The notes: generated by a model from the letters alone, not told the origin. A DNA stretch of 64,000 bases from Channa striata (GCA_033026295.1 CM065173.1:5890001-5954000), one strand, 5' to 3'; shown: positions 23,538-36,239, counted from the first letter of the stretch. Numbers and translations: made by a program.

Positions 23538-26208
23538 TATAGTGGAGAAAGGAAAGAAAAGTGTAGTGAAGATCGTATCTGCAGTGAAATTATGTGATAA
23601 AAGTTCAAACTATTCTACGGATTGAACCGAGTTTGCGAGTTGTGTTAAAATTTTTAGAAGGAACCCCACAATATGCATCCTAACCCAGTGCTGCTGTGCA
23701 TCTGTGCTTTCTGTGCTCTGCTACGCTCCACCAAGCTCTGCACAGCCATTTAACATCCGCAAAGCTTCTCAATCAAGTAGAAACACATGAAACTCTCGGA
23801 TTCATTATTTGATTCATTTACAAACTGTAGTTGTTCCTCCAAAGTCAACAAAAAACGTACATGAACATGGTGAAAATCCATTTATTTGTTGTCAAGATAT
23901 TTAAATCATAGTGCAAACTAGGATCTTTATGATGGTGGAAACAAGATACCAGCATTAATTCACCCCCTGCAGACTATGACGTGCTTGTTGAGAGCAGACA
24001 CGTTTGTAGGGAATTTTGCTTCTTTCAGGCATCTGTCAATAAATTAATAAGGTGCACAACCTTTGCATCTTCTCCCATTTGCTTCGATTCATTTCCAACT
24101 TCCAAGGGAAGCTCTGTTTTGTATGATTGTATATTGGCCTGAATCGTCGTGGCGGCTCAGTAACCTCCCACTTTCCTGGTGAGTTGTTGCGTGCCCACAG
24201 CAGCACCATGAGAAATTTACTAGACGGACAAGACGTACAGAAACTAAACCCATGACGGTTTTATGGCCTTCAACACCACCTTCTTTTCTTTCCGTTGAAC
24301 CTTTTGTCCGATTGGTTGATCCCACATGACAACAGGTGATGACATGGTTCTGTTAACATCCAGTCAGTAGCAGAGCTGAACCCGTTCACCTCCCCTTATT
24401 TTGTGCCAGCCGACCACTGATGTGTTTGTTTATATGTCACCCTCTGACCTCTGTGCTCCTTCCCTCATCCTCCTCTTCATCACCTCCCCTTTGTCTGCCT
24501 CCTTCACCTCTCCGCCCTTGTTTTATTTCCCTTCTGCAGACATTCTCTCTCTCTACTCTCCTCTCGTGCTCAGCTCCTCCTCTCCATCCTGCTTCAGCAC
24601 CTCTCCTGCTTCTGCGAATCAGTTTCCTGTCACAGGAAGCAGCCTGATGGTGGAGGCCAGAAACAGGACGTCCTGGAGAGGAGAGGAGGAGTTCTGTCTC
24701 CTTCATCAACCAAATGATTTTCTGTATTTTGTTGCTAGAACAAACAAATAGTTAAATGTGTTTAGAGACAGTGCTTACAGCTACTCGTTGTCAACTTAAT
24801 ATTTCTGTTGTTCTGAAATATTTCTGTTATGTCAGCGAGGATTATAATGTCCCAAACTTCACCGCTCATTACCATGATGTTTGAACACATTAAGGATGTG
24901 TTCAAACATCAACAGTGGATATGCATTTTCTTAAAATAGAAAAATACAAAATGCAGCTTGAGTTCAGTGAGTTTTGGCATGAATCACAATCATTCAAAGT
25001 TTAACATTTAGTGAGTAATTTAAAACTAAACTGTAAAAAAATATGACGACTAAGTGTGCAGCTTCAATCTAAAAATATGCACTGATTAAAAGTTTGTGTT
25101 TTTTTAATCATAAACCTCATCAAAATCGATAGATGTTTCCACCAATTTTTAAAGATTATTTCAGGGAATGTCAACAACATTAACTGGTTGTTGGTACAAC
25201 AATCGTCCTCATACGCCTGTACCAGAACGTACACAATAAACAATAAATATAAAACTGAAACTGAACGACTGATGATCAAAACATTTATACTGGTTAAATT
25301 TATTGGTTTGAGAAACTAAATTAAAAAGACAAAATCCATGATCCATCAACTTTTATTTAAAGTACTTTTTTAAGATTTTCCAGAAAACTATCCGATATAC
25401 AATTTGACTCATCAAAGTAAATGCTGGAAGACAGACAACAACTATCACAGTCAAACATTGCTTTTCCATGTCACATTTACTTAAATTTCAAATGTCTGTA
25501 AAGTTGTATTAACTATAACAGCAGCCTCAGCGATTTCCCAGTATTACCAAGATAAGAAAAATCTATTTCACATGCATGGTTTCAACTTCCTGCTCACAAA
25601 AAAAAAGTTAAATTGAAAAAACATGAAATAATTTCAAAATAAAATTAAATATTGGTTTATTTTTACATTTTCTGTTGGCTTTGCCTGATCAGAATGAAAA
25701 TCCCCCATATCCCAGTTCACTTTATTAGCTACACACTAACTCTGATCTCGTTGGCGTCTTCCTTCCTTGACTTTCAACATCCTCATCCGCATCTAATTTC
25801 TGATCTGTTTTGTGTTTCCACTCATTCATGAAAATCTGGCAACTTTTTTTATCCTACAGAAGAATTGCTGATGCGTTCCACGTTTCCTGTTTATTAGGGA
25901 AATTAATGACAATACCAACTGGATGCACAGCCAAACAACAACAACAAATCTGCGTCTGCACCTTTAATATAAATTGAATCTGCTCGAAAAAAAATGCACG
26001 TAATATTGTGACTATGTGCAGTCTGTGTTTTCTTTGTTATATTCAATAAGGGCAACACACTAAACTCCAAACAGAGGAAACACCACAGTCATAACATTTT
26101 TGCGTGTCTGTGTGTTTTACTGTTTAGTGCATGTATGTGTGCAGGGTTAATTATTTCTTCCTGTGATTGTGAATATTTCTCCACCTCACCCAGACCGATT
26201 GACCTCCC

Positions 26209-26211
<3 letters not shown>

Positions 26212-26257
<46 letters not shown>
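26212..26257. repeat. (CA)n microsatellite
   Basis: Twenty-three uninterrupted CA units, the longest pure dinucleotide run in the window. Confidence 0.97.
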
Positions 26258-26259
<2 letters not shown>

Positions 26260-27299
26260 CGCATACACACTAAACGTTAAATAAACATTACAGCAGTCAT
26301 AAACATCTACAGTATAGATGTCTGTCTGTATCTTTATTTGTGGAGGACTGTGTGTGTATAAATGTGTGTATCAGGGTTGAAGACCAGGAACAAAGTTTCT
26401 GGTATTTCCCAGGAATTCCTGCCAAAATCTGGAGGCAGTAAAAACCTCAAGTCTGCTCAACAGAGACAGTCAGAAGAAGCCGTTCAGAATGAAACTGCTC
26501 AAAGGACAGGAACAGCTCACACACTGCGAGTGCTTCCACCTCATTCTCGCCTGAAACCGCAACAACATCTCAGTCCTTCGGTCAGCTCACTGTCTTTGTC
26601 CCCCCGTCTTCCCCAGCCCCCACCCCACCGGTCAGTTCTGCTGCCACCCCAGGTCTTCATCCTGCCTGGATTTTTAATAACTGAATTAAAGGTCTGCATG
26701 AATTTTTAGATGCAGCTTTTTGTCTACAGATTGTTATATTCAAATCAAAAATACTAACGTGTGATTAGTGTTTCAATTCGTAATCAGCTTGGAAAATGAC
26801 ACAGAAGTAACGAGCTCTGTAATCACAACAGAGTTTTAACACGTGGCAGTGAGATCGATCAAAGCTGCTGTGTGTCGTCATGAGACAAAGTTGCAGTTAT
26901 TATTTCTTTTCAGAAAACTGGCTCATGTGTCTGCATCTGCAGACAGTCTCTGATTTAATTTAATTAGACCAGATCTCATTAAAGCTGTGAGAGGAGCCGC
27001 CACGTTCAGACTGAAACTCAGCCCTGCTTTGTCAGTTTTAGTGAGATCCAGCACATCGACACATTTCAATCCAAGTTGGAAACAGGGCAACAGAGAGGCG
27101 TCCATGTCTGTTTGGGAACAAAGATCACTGCTGTCTCCTTCCCAGTTCTCGTTTCAGCTCTGTTGACTTCACGTTCTTTTAATCAGATGTGTCCTCGCAG
27201 TGTGTGACCCTGGGGGCGGAGCTGAGAGTTTGCCAATGATGTACCTGAGTGCAGGACTCTGGACGCTACGTTAGATCCATGATCCTTTTTCTCATCCTC

Positions 27300-27490
27300 T
27301 GGCTTGTCGAGCCAGTGGTTCTGAATCCTGGTCCTCAAGGACCCCTGCACCGCCCACTGCCGATTACCTGGATCAGGTGTGTACAGCCAATCGGAAGCTT
27401 CCTCTGAGATGGTACGTTCAAGCTTCCCATTGAGCGACCACACCTGCTCCAGGTAATCGACAGTGGGTGGTGCAGGGTTAGTGGAAGTTA
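27300..27490. mobile_element. Foldback (palindromic) DNA element, hAT-like remnant
   Basis: The arms at 27343-27381 and 27439-27477 are reverse complements over 39 bp with about three mismatches. Pairing continues inward through the two AAGCTT-containing segments. The flank 'ggttctgaatcctggtcctc' is typical of an abundant teleost hAT-derived repeat. The family is from memory. Confidence 0.7.
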
Positions 27491-29739
27491 GTGATGGATC
27501 ACAACTTTCAGTTAGTTTCACAGTAAAAGTAGCTGCAATAAGCCGCAAGTTGTTTTTAGACAATGACCCTCTGAGACACCATGAGCAGTTTAAATCCAGT
27601 TGACAGCTATAATATTTAAATATTTAAATCTGTACTTTAGTAAACCAGTTACACTTGCATTTTAAGTAGACCTTAAGTGTTTGTTCTATCTACTTGTGGA
27701 TATGCTGGAATTCGTAATATTTCCCATTAAAGTATATGTATTAAACGTATCTATCTATCATGTCAGTGTCAATAATAATTTACTGAGGTTTTCTGCCCCC
27801 TAGTGACCCACATCCCACAATGCAGGTTTGAGAAGGATCCAAAGTGATACAGAAGTGAATATAAGACGTGTGTCTGGTGGCCACATGCTGTGATTGCTCC
27901 CTCGGTGAAAACCACATCACCTCCTCTGTGGTTGGATCCCCGCTGCTGCTGAAGCAGTGCACTTCCTGTCTGAGTTTAAGACCGTGAACAAGTGGTCCGC
28001 AGCTGCCTCTCGACACACAAACCCACAGTCATTAAGGTGCTTTGATTTGAAATTTTAACCCCGCACACGATGCAAGTAATTGGAAGGAAATCCTCTTTGG
28101 TTTTGAATGATTAAACACACATTGTGTGTTTCTCTACTTTGTTCTTCTGTGACACACAACATTGTCCCTACAAACGTTGTGTGCTTTGTTTTTAATAAAA
28201 TAAAAATGCGAGGAGAAGAAGACGTTGTGGTGAGAGCAGCAGTTAGTATGATTTGGTCTGCACCACTGAACAGTCTGTCGCTGATGCGACACAGTTTAAC
28301 ACAGAAACCTTCTTGCACAGTGATGAACTTGAACATCCTTGTTTTCTACAACATCAGAAACATCGATCTGAGGCCTCATTATCATCAGCCATTTTCCTGT
28401 TAGTGTGCTGCTACAGCAGCTAAATTTATGAATTTTAATAGAGAAAAGCTAGCGTGCCGTATGGAAATGATGTCTCAAGAATGAAATTAAAGAAATTGTT
28501 CAGGTTTTGGTGTGTGGGTGAACGTTTGTCTCAGCGGTCTATTGTCATTACACATGCTGCTTGAAATTTCACCTGGAATGTGACCACACTGTAAAAAATA
28601 CGGGCTAAAATGCACAGGCCTTTTTTTGCACAGTTCAGTTCTCAACATCTCCTTCAGACTCCTTCAAAGTTCCATTATACTTAAGATAAGTTGCATTATT
28701 TGCTTTCACCTGAGCTGCGGTGGAGGGATTTTTCTACTACTGGCTGTCTGCTCACATGTCACAGCGTGAGTCAGAAACAGGCTGGAAACAACATCATAAA
28801 AACGTAGATGCCTAACCTGTACACCAAATGATCTTAGACTTTTGAGGTGCATTTGTGTGATTGGAAATTACATTTCACACACAGTCACTTCAATTTTATA
28901 TTTAGATCAGCTTAAAAACAAACACGTCATTTTCAAAAAACTAAAAGCTTCACTGATTTCAACTGTTGCTGCCACTTTTCCTGTAGCAGGAGTCTGCAGC
29001 ACTGCAGACTTCACTACAATACAGTCTATCACACTTACCCCCGTTTATGCCACATGCTTCTCATAAATGCGAGTGTGTTGTCACACAGAACTGGATTACA
29101 CATGCGCAGTACTGTATTCATAGCAGAACATGCAGTGTAAAACAAAAGCCACATGCTGCACAGATGCCGGATCAGAGTACTGCAAGTCCAAAACGCTGGG
29201 AGGAAGGTGACACCATTAGCTTTTAAGGTTGCTTCATCACAAATAACACAAACGGGGTCAGGGGGGGGAGATTGTCCTTGCAGAGAAAACTTAAATGCAC
29301 TTTGTGGTTCATTTCCACTCCAGAGATCTCTGGTCTGAACTCTCAGCCTCCCTTTTATCTCTGCGGGAACCACAAAAGAACCAGTTAATGAATGTTTCCA
29401 GACACTGGAGGCAGCTTTTTACCAGCGGCGCACCGGTTCCACAGCGATGGCATAAAGCTGAAAACACATTAACCATTGTTTTCTGTGACATTCGAAGTGA
29501 AGCCTGTAAGTCATAGATTTAGCTGTGCAGGGTGGAAGCTGCATGTCAGTGACAGCAGGAGAAGCTGGAGCTGATGGTGCAGCATGTGCTTATTCTGCTG
29601 CCTGATTTGACATTTCACCACGTGTAATTCCTCACTTCCCTCCTTTTGTTTTCTGTTTGCTTTGTTATTTCCTGTTAAACCACGATGGATAGTAAGAAAA
29701 CAGCCCCTTCTGTTTGGTGAAGCTGATTGTGGTAATGCC

Positions 29740-29988
29740 AAGTTTTTTTGGCCAACCTCATTCATTATAAATAATGTGGCCAAAACATTACAACCTCCTC
29801 TGTAACACACTCAAGTACGCCTCCACCACCCCACTCACTTTGACCTCAATACTAAAGAGAGGAGAATTATCACCTTTGTGACAGTTTCAGAAATTATAAT
29901 TATAAAGACAAGTAGAATTCATGGCAGAGCTGCTGTATTGGTTTAATTAGGTTGTACAGGTGTACCTAATAAAGTGGCCACTGAGTGT
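29740..29988. mobile_element. Short terminal-inverted-repeat element, copy 2 (reverse orientation)
   Basis: The right end 'ggtgtacctaataaagtggc' and the interior 'gaattcatggcagagctgct' are the reverse complement of the copy at 10962-11218. The other end is decayed and no longer shows a clean terminal repeat. Confidence 0.7.
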
Positions 29989-30804
29989 AAACGATGACTT
30001 TAATTGTTAAATTACTTGAAAAATAAGGAGCTAAATGGGAAGATAATCAATATATTATCTGTAAAAATAAAAACAAACCAAAAATAATCTTTAAGTGTTT
30101 ATTTCTTTGACTTTTTTTTAATTTTGAGCCTTGTTTTAGTAGTTTCGGGTTGTTCATCACTGAATCTTTTTGTGAAAGTGCATCTTTCTGCTTTTAACCG
30201 AGCTCATTACCAACAGGAACTTCAGAGACTCTTTACACGAGTGTAAGAAAAAGCAGCGTTTTGTACTTTTGGTTTATCGTGTTGATGATCGTTTGTCTTA
30301 AATGGTTTAGTGCAGTGATGGTGGTCACAGATGCAGATGTGCAGTCGCTTGTAGCAGCTGCATTTCTGACGCCTGCAGTGACTAGTTTTCCACAAAATGC
30401 TGCCACCTCGTGGTAAAATGTGGAGCTGCGCCTCCAACCGCAGCTCCAGCGCACAGGTTGTTTTTTTTTTATTTCACTGATCAGATTTTAATAACAGAAT
30501 CAACAGAAGCTGCTGATTCACAGAAGTAACAGCACTTAAGAGTAAAATGTCCGATTCTAGTCATTGATTAATAATTTACCCATTGCACAGTACAATTGCA
30601 AATTAATCTATATTATCTTCATTCCCCAGTTTAAGTATGTGCAGCACAATGATGCTAAATACACAGATGAAAAATAACTACTTTTGTCTTTCAAGAAAAG
30701 CAGAAAACAAATACACTGGGCAGGTAGTACGACATCAGCGAAAGATAAAATACCAGTGACAAGTGACTTAACGGGCAGATTCTTCTATGAAATTCATAAC
30801 TTGC

Positions 30805-30870
30805 ATTTTATTTATTATTATTATTATTTATTTATATTATTTATTTTATTATTTATTTCATAATAATTGA
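30805..30870. repeat. AT-rich TTATTT low-complexity run
   Basis: Irregular TTATT/TTATTT units, nearly GC-free. Confidence 0.85.
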
Positions 30871-32060
30871 AATAAAAACATTTTCTGTGTGTTCATAAGG
30901 AAAAAACGCAATTTATAGGATAACTTTATTAAAAACTGTACAGAAATTAATGAGTGTTTCATTTGATCTCATTTGTCAATGCTAAAACCAGTTTTTTCTT
31001 CAACTAATCATACATCATCATAATATTAAGAATTAACCAATATCAGCTTCTCTCTGAGCTCTTCTGCTTTGTGTTTACAGATTATTATTACTCAAAGATC
31101 AAATCAGGCACTTAATAAAAAAACACATGGAATTTAAACAAATCAATAAATTCAAAAATTAAACCATATCCCTCACCCACAGAGAACTTTCCAGGATTGA
31201 AAAAAGAAATAAAAGTGATGGAAAGGTGAAAGCAGAGACTCATCCTCTCGTTCATTTAACTGTATAATTAAAATCACCTTTCTGTATGCAGACAACGAAT
31301 AATGCGATTTGCATAGAACATAATGTATGTGAATAGTGTTGGGGAATTTAAAACAATACTTCAATAAATAATTTGTACAATTTACTGTAAGATCACTCTT
31401 AGCAATCCACAAGACTTTTGACATTACAATCCTTTGTGGGGGAAAAATTTAATGCTTTTCTTTTTTGTATTCACAAATATGAACAAGTTAAAATTTATGA
31501 AAAGAATTAGAAAAAAAATATTTTCCTTTCATCATACTCTGTGCTGTGGAAATGAGAATTAGACTAAGTTAAAATTTGTGTCTGCTAATCAACCTTTACA
31601 TTTTTACTATATTTCAATACAATCTCATAGTCTCAATCTTTGTTTCATACTACCTCCATCATTGAAATGCAGTAGGTAAAGTGAAGCATTTCCTGCTGGA
31701 TCTAAACCAAGAGGGAAACACTTCAAGTTTATCCAAGACAGAATTCTTTTGTCTTTAAAGAAATGGAATGTGGCTATGGAAGTGATGTATTTACAAAAAA
31801 ATATAAAGAAAGAAGAATTTCACTGATCACATTCGCTTGGATTATTTAAGGAAATTTGTTTCGTTTAGTCTATTTTCAGTAGTTTTGTTTGCAGAATTTC
31901 CTGTACCTTATTTCATTTGTTTTTACTTTTTTCTTCCCTATTTGAGTAAAACTGTTCCCAGTGAGGTTTTCCAGTTTCACTCTGTACAACTTCCGCTTTT
32001 GCCTCTCGATCAGTTTTATGTGCAAACCACCGAACCTCAAAGCTGCTGAGTGTTTTGGTT

Positions 32061-32216
32061 TCAGTTGGAGTGGATGGAGAGAGACACTTTAAGGCAGCCC
32101 AGCTCCTGGCCCTGGTTGCCCAGGACCCCCTGAACCTGGTAGTTCCCATTGGTGAGCCAGTAGGGGAGATCCATGTTAGGCAGGTAGAAGTCTGACTGAG
32201 GGAGAAAGTACGAACC
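32061..32216 (-). CDS. gm2a: gm2a coding exon 4 (C-terminus)
   Basis: This 156-nt terminal exon has acceptor ctcctcag|GGTTCG. It encodes GSYFLPQSDFYLPN, LPYWLTNGNYQ, and the last cysteine in LGCLKVSLSI, then HSN and the stop. Confidence 0.95.
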   Translation of the reverse strand, partial: GSYFLPQSDFYLPNMDLPYWLTNGNYQVQGVLGNQGQELGCLKVSLSIHSN

Positions 32217-34803
32217 CTGAGGAGAGAGAGGGGCTGCATTGAGACACACAGGAAACCTTCAAACGCTTCAGTTGCATTAACAAAAGCTTGGTCAATTTTT
32301 TGGAGCCTGTGCAAAAACTTTTAATAATTATTTTAACTACAACCTACTGGTGCAATTGGTAAAGTGCAAATTATAAAGCAAAAAGACACCAACAACAGTC
32401 TGCATGGTTATTAGACTTCATTCTAATAACCATAATTAGTCCTTTTCAGGCTGAGAAAAACAGATGCACACGTCATCTGTGGCTTTGTAATGTCTGACAT
32501 ACAAAGTCATAGTGAAGTCATCTGGATTAGAAATTCACATTCAAAGCTACAGAGATGTAGCACTTTGTCATACGTATTTTGTAAAATACTACACTTTATT
32601 GCAAAATGTAGCATTTTACAGTCAAGTAAAAAAAAAAGAATTTTTCTTTAGATCTGCAAGAATGTAATAGCTGAAAGTTGTTTCAGCTGGAAAACTAACA
32701 TATTTAAGATGTATCATATGTAAGACCAATGTAAACTTCAATTGTCAGCATCACGTGTCGACTTAAATTGCACTTTATTTATATTGTGCCAATTCACAAC
32801 AAAGTCATTTCAAGGAACTTTATATAATAATGTTCCGACTATACAGACATTTAGGGAAAACCCAACTAATCGCCCTTGAGCAACTATAGGCAACAGTGGA
32901 GAGGAAAAACTCCCTTTAACGGAAGAAACCTCCAGCAGAACCAGGATCAGGGTGGACGGACATCTGCCTTGACCGGTTGGGGTGAGAGGAAAGTGGAGAG
33001 AGAAAAGAAAAGAGCAACAAATAATAAGGGGGGTCTAATGTGGGACCTTTACTAATTTAAGATGCTGTTACGTTGTTGTCCCTAAGACTGGATGTAGCGA
33101 TCTATTTGACATGAAGTATGTTTGTTTAAATGCCAATAAAACCAACTGAGTATCAAGGTTTCAGACTTACAGCTTTGAAGGGGCAGTGGCAGGGCAGTCC
33201 GTAGCTGTGCAACGGTTCAGGACAGTCCTGACCAGGTGGGATTAGCTGGTTCAGAATGTCACAGAAATCCTTATAGTGACAACTGCCCATTTCTTCAAAA
33301 CAGGGAATCTTCACCCAGGCACCTAACACTTCCTTTTCCATAGTTACATTCAGCTGAAGAGGAGAGAACAAAGAAACAGTCTGAGAGTTTTGACAAGATC
33401 CGCTAAATTCCTGCAACCTTTTTAGTCACATGAAATAATAATGAAACAAAGAGTGAGGAAACAGGACAAACATGGCATTTAAATGTGAAACTACTTCTGC
33501 AATTATGAACAGCTGACTTCATTGACTGACTAACGCCTGCAGTAACAGTCAAAACGTAGTTAACCTGCTGACGGCATAAATGAGCTAAAATAAAGCAAAC
33601 ATAAACATCTCCCTCTGGCTGCAGGGTCTAAGGTCAATGCCATCTGCTTTTGGAGGTCAATGCTTATGATTGATTCATCACCAGAAAACTTATTTAGGCC
33701 AAAAAACAAATTTAACTAAATGACTTCTACATTGTTTTTAATTTGGCCTATTTCTTACAGAATAGTGAAAAGCTCTACAGCTCAGGACTTTATCACACTT
33801 TCATTAAAACCAATAAAAGAAGATCAAAGGTTAGAATTATCTTCTTATAAATGGCAGCTATGTGTACAGTACACAGCCTTATCAGCTCACATGACAAGCC
33901 GCTGATCCAGACCACGCTTGTTACTGCTTTATAAAACAATCAAGGACTTAATGCACCATGTAAGAATAACAAACCAATGTGGAGTATCAGTGCATTTATG
34001 GCTCCTCAGTACACACAGATTTACCTGTAGCAGAGAACGACTGTAATAATCAGTTCCTCTTAAAATGACTTTAGTCAGACACTGAGAAGATTGAGGGTCT
34101 GGAACAGTGCACTCACACTCAGAGGAGAGCTCAGCACGACAGACGTGGATCCAGAGGCAGAGGCTGTCAGGTCTCCTGGGATGCTTATTGGGTCTGGGGA
34201 CAGTGCCAGAGTCTTCAGCACAGCTGGATCGTCAGGCTGTCCACAGTTCTTCCAGTCAAATCCTAAAACCTGTCCACAACACACAGGCTTAGCGTGCAGA
34301 ATGTGTTTATTGTGCAACATTATGTGGCAACTCAACTTAATTTAATTTCCATTTATGAAAATCCGCCAAGACGTGTTTTTAAAAACAGTGTCTTACATTT
34401 TCCAATGAACAAAGAATTCTCTACTCCAGAGATTGATGTATTCTTTTAAAAAATGATTTCTGTGACCAGTATTTAGATAAACTTTAAAGGTTATGACCCG
34501 AGATCTCAGGTGATGTCACTCTTATGTACATACACACACGACCCCTGACTGTCTATAGGTTTACTTCTTAAACATCTTATGACTTATACAATTTAACTTT
34601 TAATCTGCACACCAACAATAGCAATAGTGGCAGCACACATCATTGTGCCGTTTAGTTCTCCGTTAATACGTGTAGTTCGACGCTCTCTTGGTCACCTTCG
34701 TATGCGTGACTCTCCTCGGTTTGTAGGAGCCGCCGTGGACCCGGGTCACAGCTGCGGCCAGAACCAAGACCACTGCGACCGCCAGCACGCTGGATCTCTC
34801 CAT
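32061..34803 (-). CDS. gm2a: Ganglioside GM2 activator (gene span, four coding exons)
   Basis: This encodes the small lysosomal lipid-transfer protein that lifts GM2 ganglioside from membranes and presents it to beta-hexosaminidase A. Four exons join in phase 0 to 199 residues; the human protein has 193. Residues 1 to about 24 form a signal peptide. Recognisable blocks are FDWKNCG, DPAVLKTLALSPDPI, GSTSVVLSSPL, EKEVLGAWVKIPC, DFCDILNQLIPPGQDCPEPL, YGLPCHCPFK, LPYWLTNGNYQ and LGCLKVSLSI. All eight cysteines of the mature family fold are present (WKNC, KIPC, GSC, DFC, DC, LPC, HC, LGC). The human PGNVT glycosylation sequon is replaced by PGDLT, while a new LNVT appears at about residue 89. The gene diverges from the shootin promoter. 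No defect was seen. Confidence 0.94.
32217..33170 (-). other. gm2a: gm2a intron 3
   Basis: A 954-nt intron in which the main content is the dispersed repeat at 32765-33010. Nothing else is recognised. Confidence 0.85.
32765..33010 (+). repeat. Dispersed teleost repeat ('tttatttatat' family), copy 2
   Basis: This is the longest copy in the window. It reads 'gcactttatttatattgtgc', 'caattcacaacaaagtcatt', 'aatcgcccttgagcaact', 'ctccagcagaaccaggatc', 'catctgccttgaccggttgg'. It sits inside gm2a intron 3, antisense to the gene. Confidence 0.8.
33171..33353 (-). CDS. gm2a: gm2a coding exon 3
   Basis: This 183-nt, phase-0 exon has acceptor tcttcag|CTGAAT and donor AAAGCT|gtaagt. It holds six of the eight family cysteines and the YGLPCHCPFK block. 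It also has the sequon LNVT. Confidence 0.95.
33354..34116 (-). other. gm2a: gm2a intron 2
   Basis: A 763-nt intron with no recognised feature. Confidence 0.85.
34117..34269 (-). CDS. gm2a: gm2a coding exon 2
   Basis: This 153-nt, phase-0 exon has acceptor gtggacag|GTTTTAGG and donor CTGAGT|gtgagt. It encodes VLGFDWKNCG through SSPLS, including the first conserved cysteine. An alternative acceptor six bases inside (ttttag|GA) would break the phase with exon 1, so the upstream one is chosen. Confidence 0.9.
34270..34695 (-). other. gm2a: gm2a intron 1
   Basis: A 426-nt intron with no recognised feature. Its 5' splice site choice is discussed under coding exon 1. Confidence 0.8.
34696..34803 (-). 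CDS. gm2a: gm2a coding exon 1 (signal peptide)
   Basis: This 108-nt exon starts at the ATG in catggagagatcc context and ends at ACGAAG|gtgacc. It encodes MERSSVLAVAVVLVLAAAV and a basic stretch ending THTK. The donor is not ideal. CGG|gtccac and AGA|gtcacg are in the same phase, so the exon end could be 5 or 13 codons earlier. Confidence 0.8.
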
Positions 34804-34920
34804 CCTGTTTCACCTGAAGCCACCGACACAAGCCACACACGTTTAAAGGAGGAAGAGGAACAGCAAGAGGACACGCTGCAGCTGCACCTTTTATTTGGGC
34901 GCTGCTGTTCCTCTTCCGTG

Positions 34921-34990
34921 TTTACACCGTCACATGACCACTGAGGCACGTGACCAGAGCTTTCCGGATCTGTTTCCGGAAGAAGGACCG
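34921..34990 (-). promoter_or_regulatory. gm2a: gm2a core promoter candidate with E-box/CLEAR-like and ETS-like sites
   Basis: From 118 to 187 bp upstream of the gm2a ATG there is a CACGTG E-box inside gcacgtgacc (34946-34955) and a close relative gtcacatgac (34929-34938). Two TTCCGGA sites follow (34962-34968, 34974-34980), which are ETS-type on the opposite strand. GTCACGTGAC is the known TFEB/CLEAR consensus of lysosomal genes. Function is inferred from motif and position. Confidence 0.5.
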
Positions 34991-35763
34991 CTTGTTAAAG
35001 TGCAATATTGAGGTTATGGTGTGATGCTAAGATGTTATTTTAGACCCTGTTATCTCTTTTTTTGCTATAAAATCTTTATTGACTAATAGGACATTATTTA
35101 AGATACACAAAATGTTATTTTTTCCTGTGTCACATTAGCACCAAAACAGAGACAATTTGGACAACAAGAGCGATAAAATAAAAGTATGATTGTTTTGTCT
35201 GTTTTTGCTTATTGGTGTCCGAGCCCTGTGTTTGTACAGAATATGTCTACGTTTCTAGTCATTATTCAGTGTTTGCAGTTGGAGAATGTTTAAGAATAAT
35301 TAATTCGATTTGTTTTAAAATGACATATATAGAAAGTATAATTTAATATTTCACTAAAAAATGATTACTCAGATGTTTAACGCACAAACTGAGAAACTCT
35401 TTTCAATTTCAACCCGACAACGTCAGTGCTCGTTCAAAAACGCTCCGCAAATTAACAATCTGCACATAACGATCCATAAACGTGCAGAAAGTGATAAAGT
35501 GATTCCCATCGAGCTTGTTGGTTAATCATGATTCAATTTACATCCACCTAAAGATGGAAGTTAGAGAAAGCGACATGTGCTGCGCGTAATTCACCAACTG
35601 TTTAACTCGGATCATTTTATTTTTCATAATTATTCTGCACCACAAATCACAAAGTATTAGTGAGTCCAAATTGTGGGTGTGACGACGCGTTTACATCCGA
35701 AAATGTATTTCCTTTATTAATGTTATTAATATTATTTTTATTATTGTTATTGTTATTATTATT

Positions 35764-35812
<49 letters not shown>

Positions 35813-36230
35813 TGTGTGAATTTGTTACGTGGACGTTTTCATGCGTCCCAACAAGGGGAAGTAAGATGACTGAGTCCATTGATGTAAGAAACTCGCGATC
35901 GCGATTAAAAACAATAAAAAAATAATAATAATAAAAAACTTTTACACTGTCAAGACAAGATATAGTGAGAATTAAAGCACTGAGTTGGACAAAAGAATTA
36001 GATTATTCCGAAATTTTTCCTTATTTTTTCACTTGAACATGAATGCAACACCGGTCCTACGTCGGACTCTCTCATCAGCCTTTGAACGCACCGTGGTTTC
36101 CATAATGAAGTCTTTACAATTAAACTACGATGTGTAATTTGAATTATTATTCGTCGTCTGTTGAGTTAAATTACCAGCAAAATTAAGAAGAAAATAAACA
36201 AAATAAAAAAAGAAAATAAGAAAAAAAACA
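34991..36230. other. AT-rich divergent intergenic segment between gm2a and shootin promoters
   Basis: No exon is recognised. It contains the (TTA)n(TAA)n palindromic run at 35736-35810 and A-rich runs at 36180-36230, ending abruptly at the GC-rich island. Confidence 0.7.
35736..35810. repeat. (TTA)n followed by (AAT)n, self-complementary microsatellite
   Basis: About 30 bp of TTA/TTG-type triplets pass directly into about 44 bp of AAT triplets. The two halves are reverse complements, so the run can fold on itself. Confidence 0.92.
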
Positions 36231-36239
36231 GTCAGAAGC

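Larger units (their letters stand above)
21021..32060. other. Gene-poor interval between pcdh12 and gm2a
   Basis: About 11 kb without a recognisable exon. It holds a GT run (22704-22738), two hairpin-forming inverted repeats at 23100-23163 and 23413-23537, a dispersed tRNA-unrelated repeat (23300-23400), a long CA run (26212-26257), a foldback element (27300-27490), the second MITE copy (29740-29988) and an AT-rich TTATTT stretch (30805-30870). The left end would include the pcdh12 upstream region and the right end the gm2a 3' UTR. Confidence 0.65.

Noticed and set aside
29035..29373. 112-codon minus frame considered as a transposase remnant
   Set aside because: No catalytic motif or terminal repeats could be identified.
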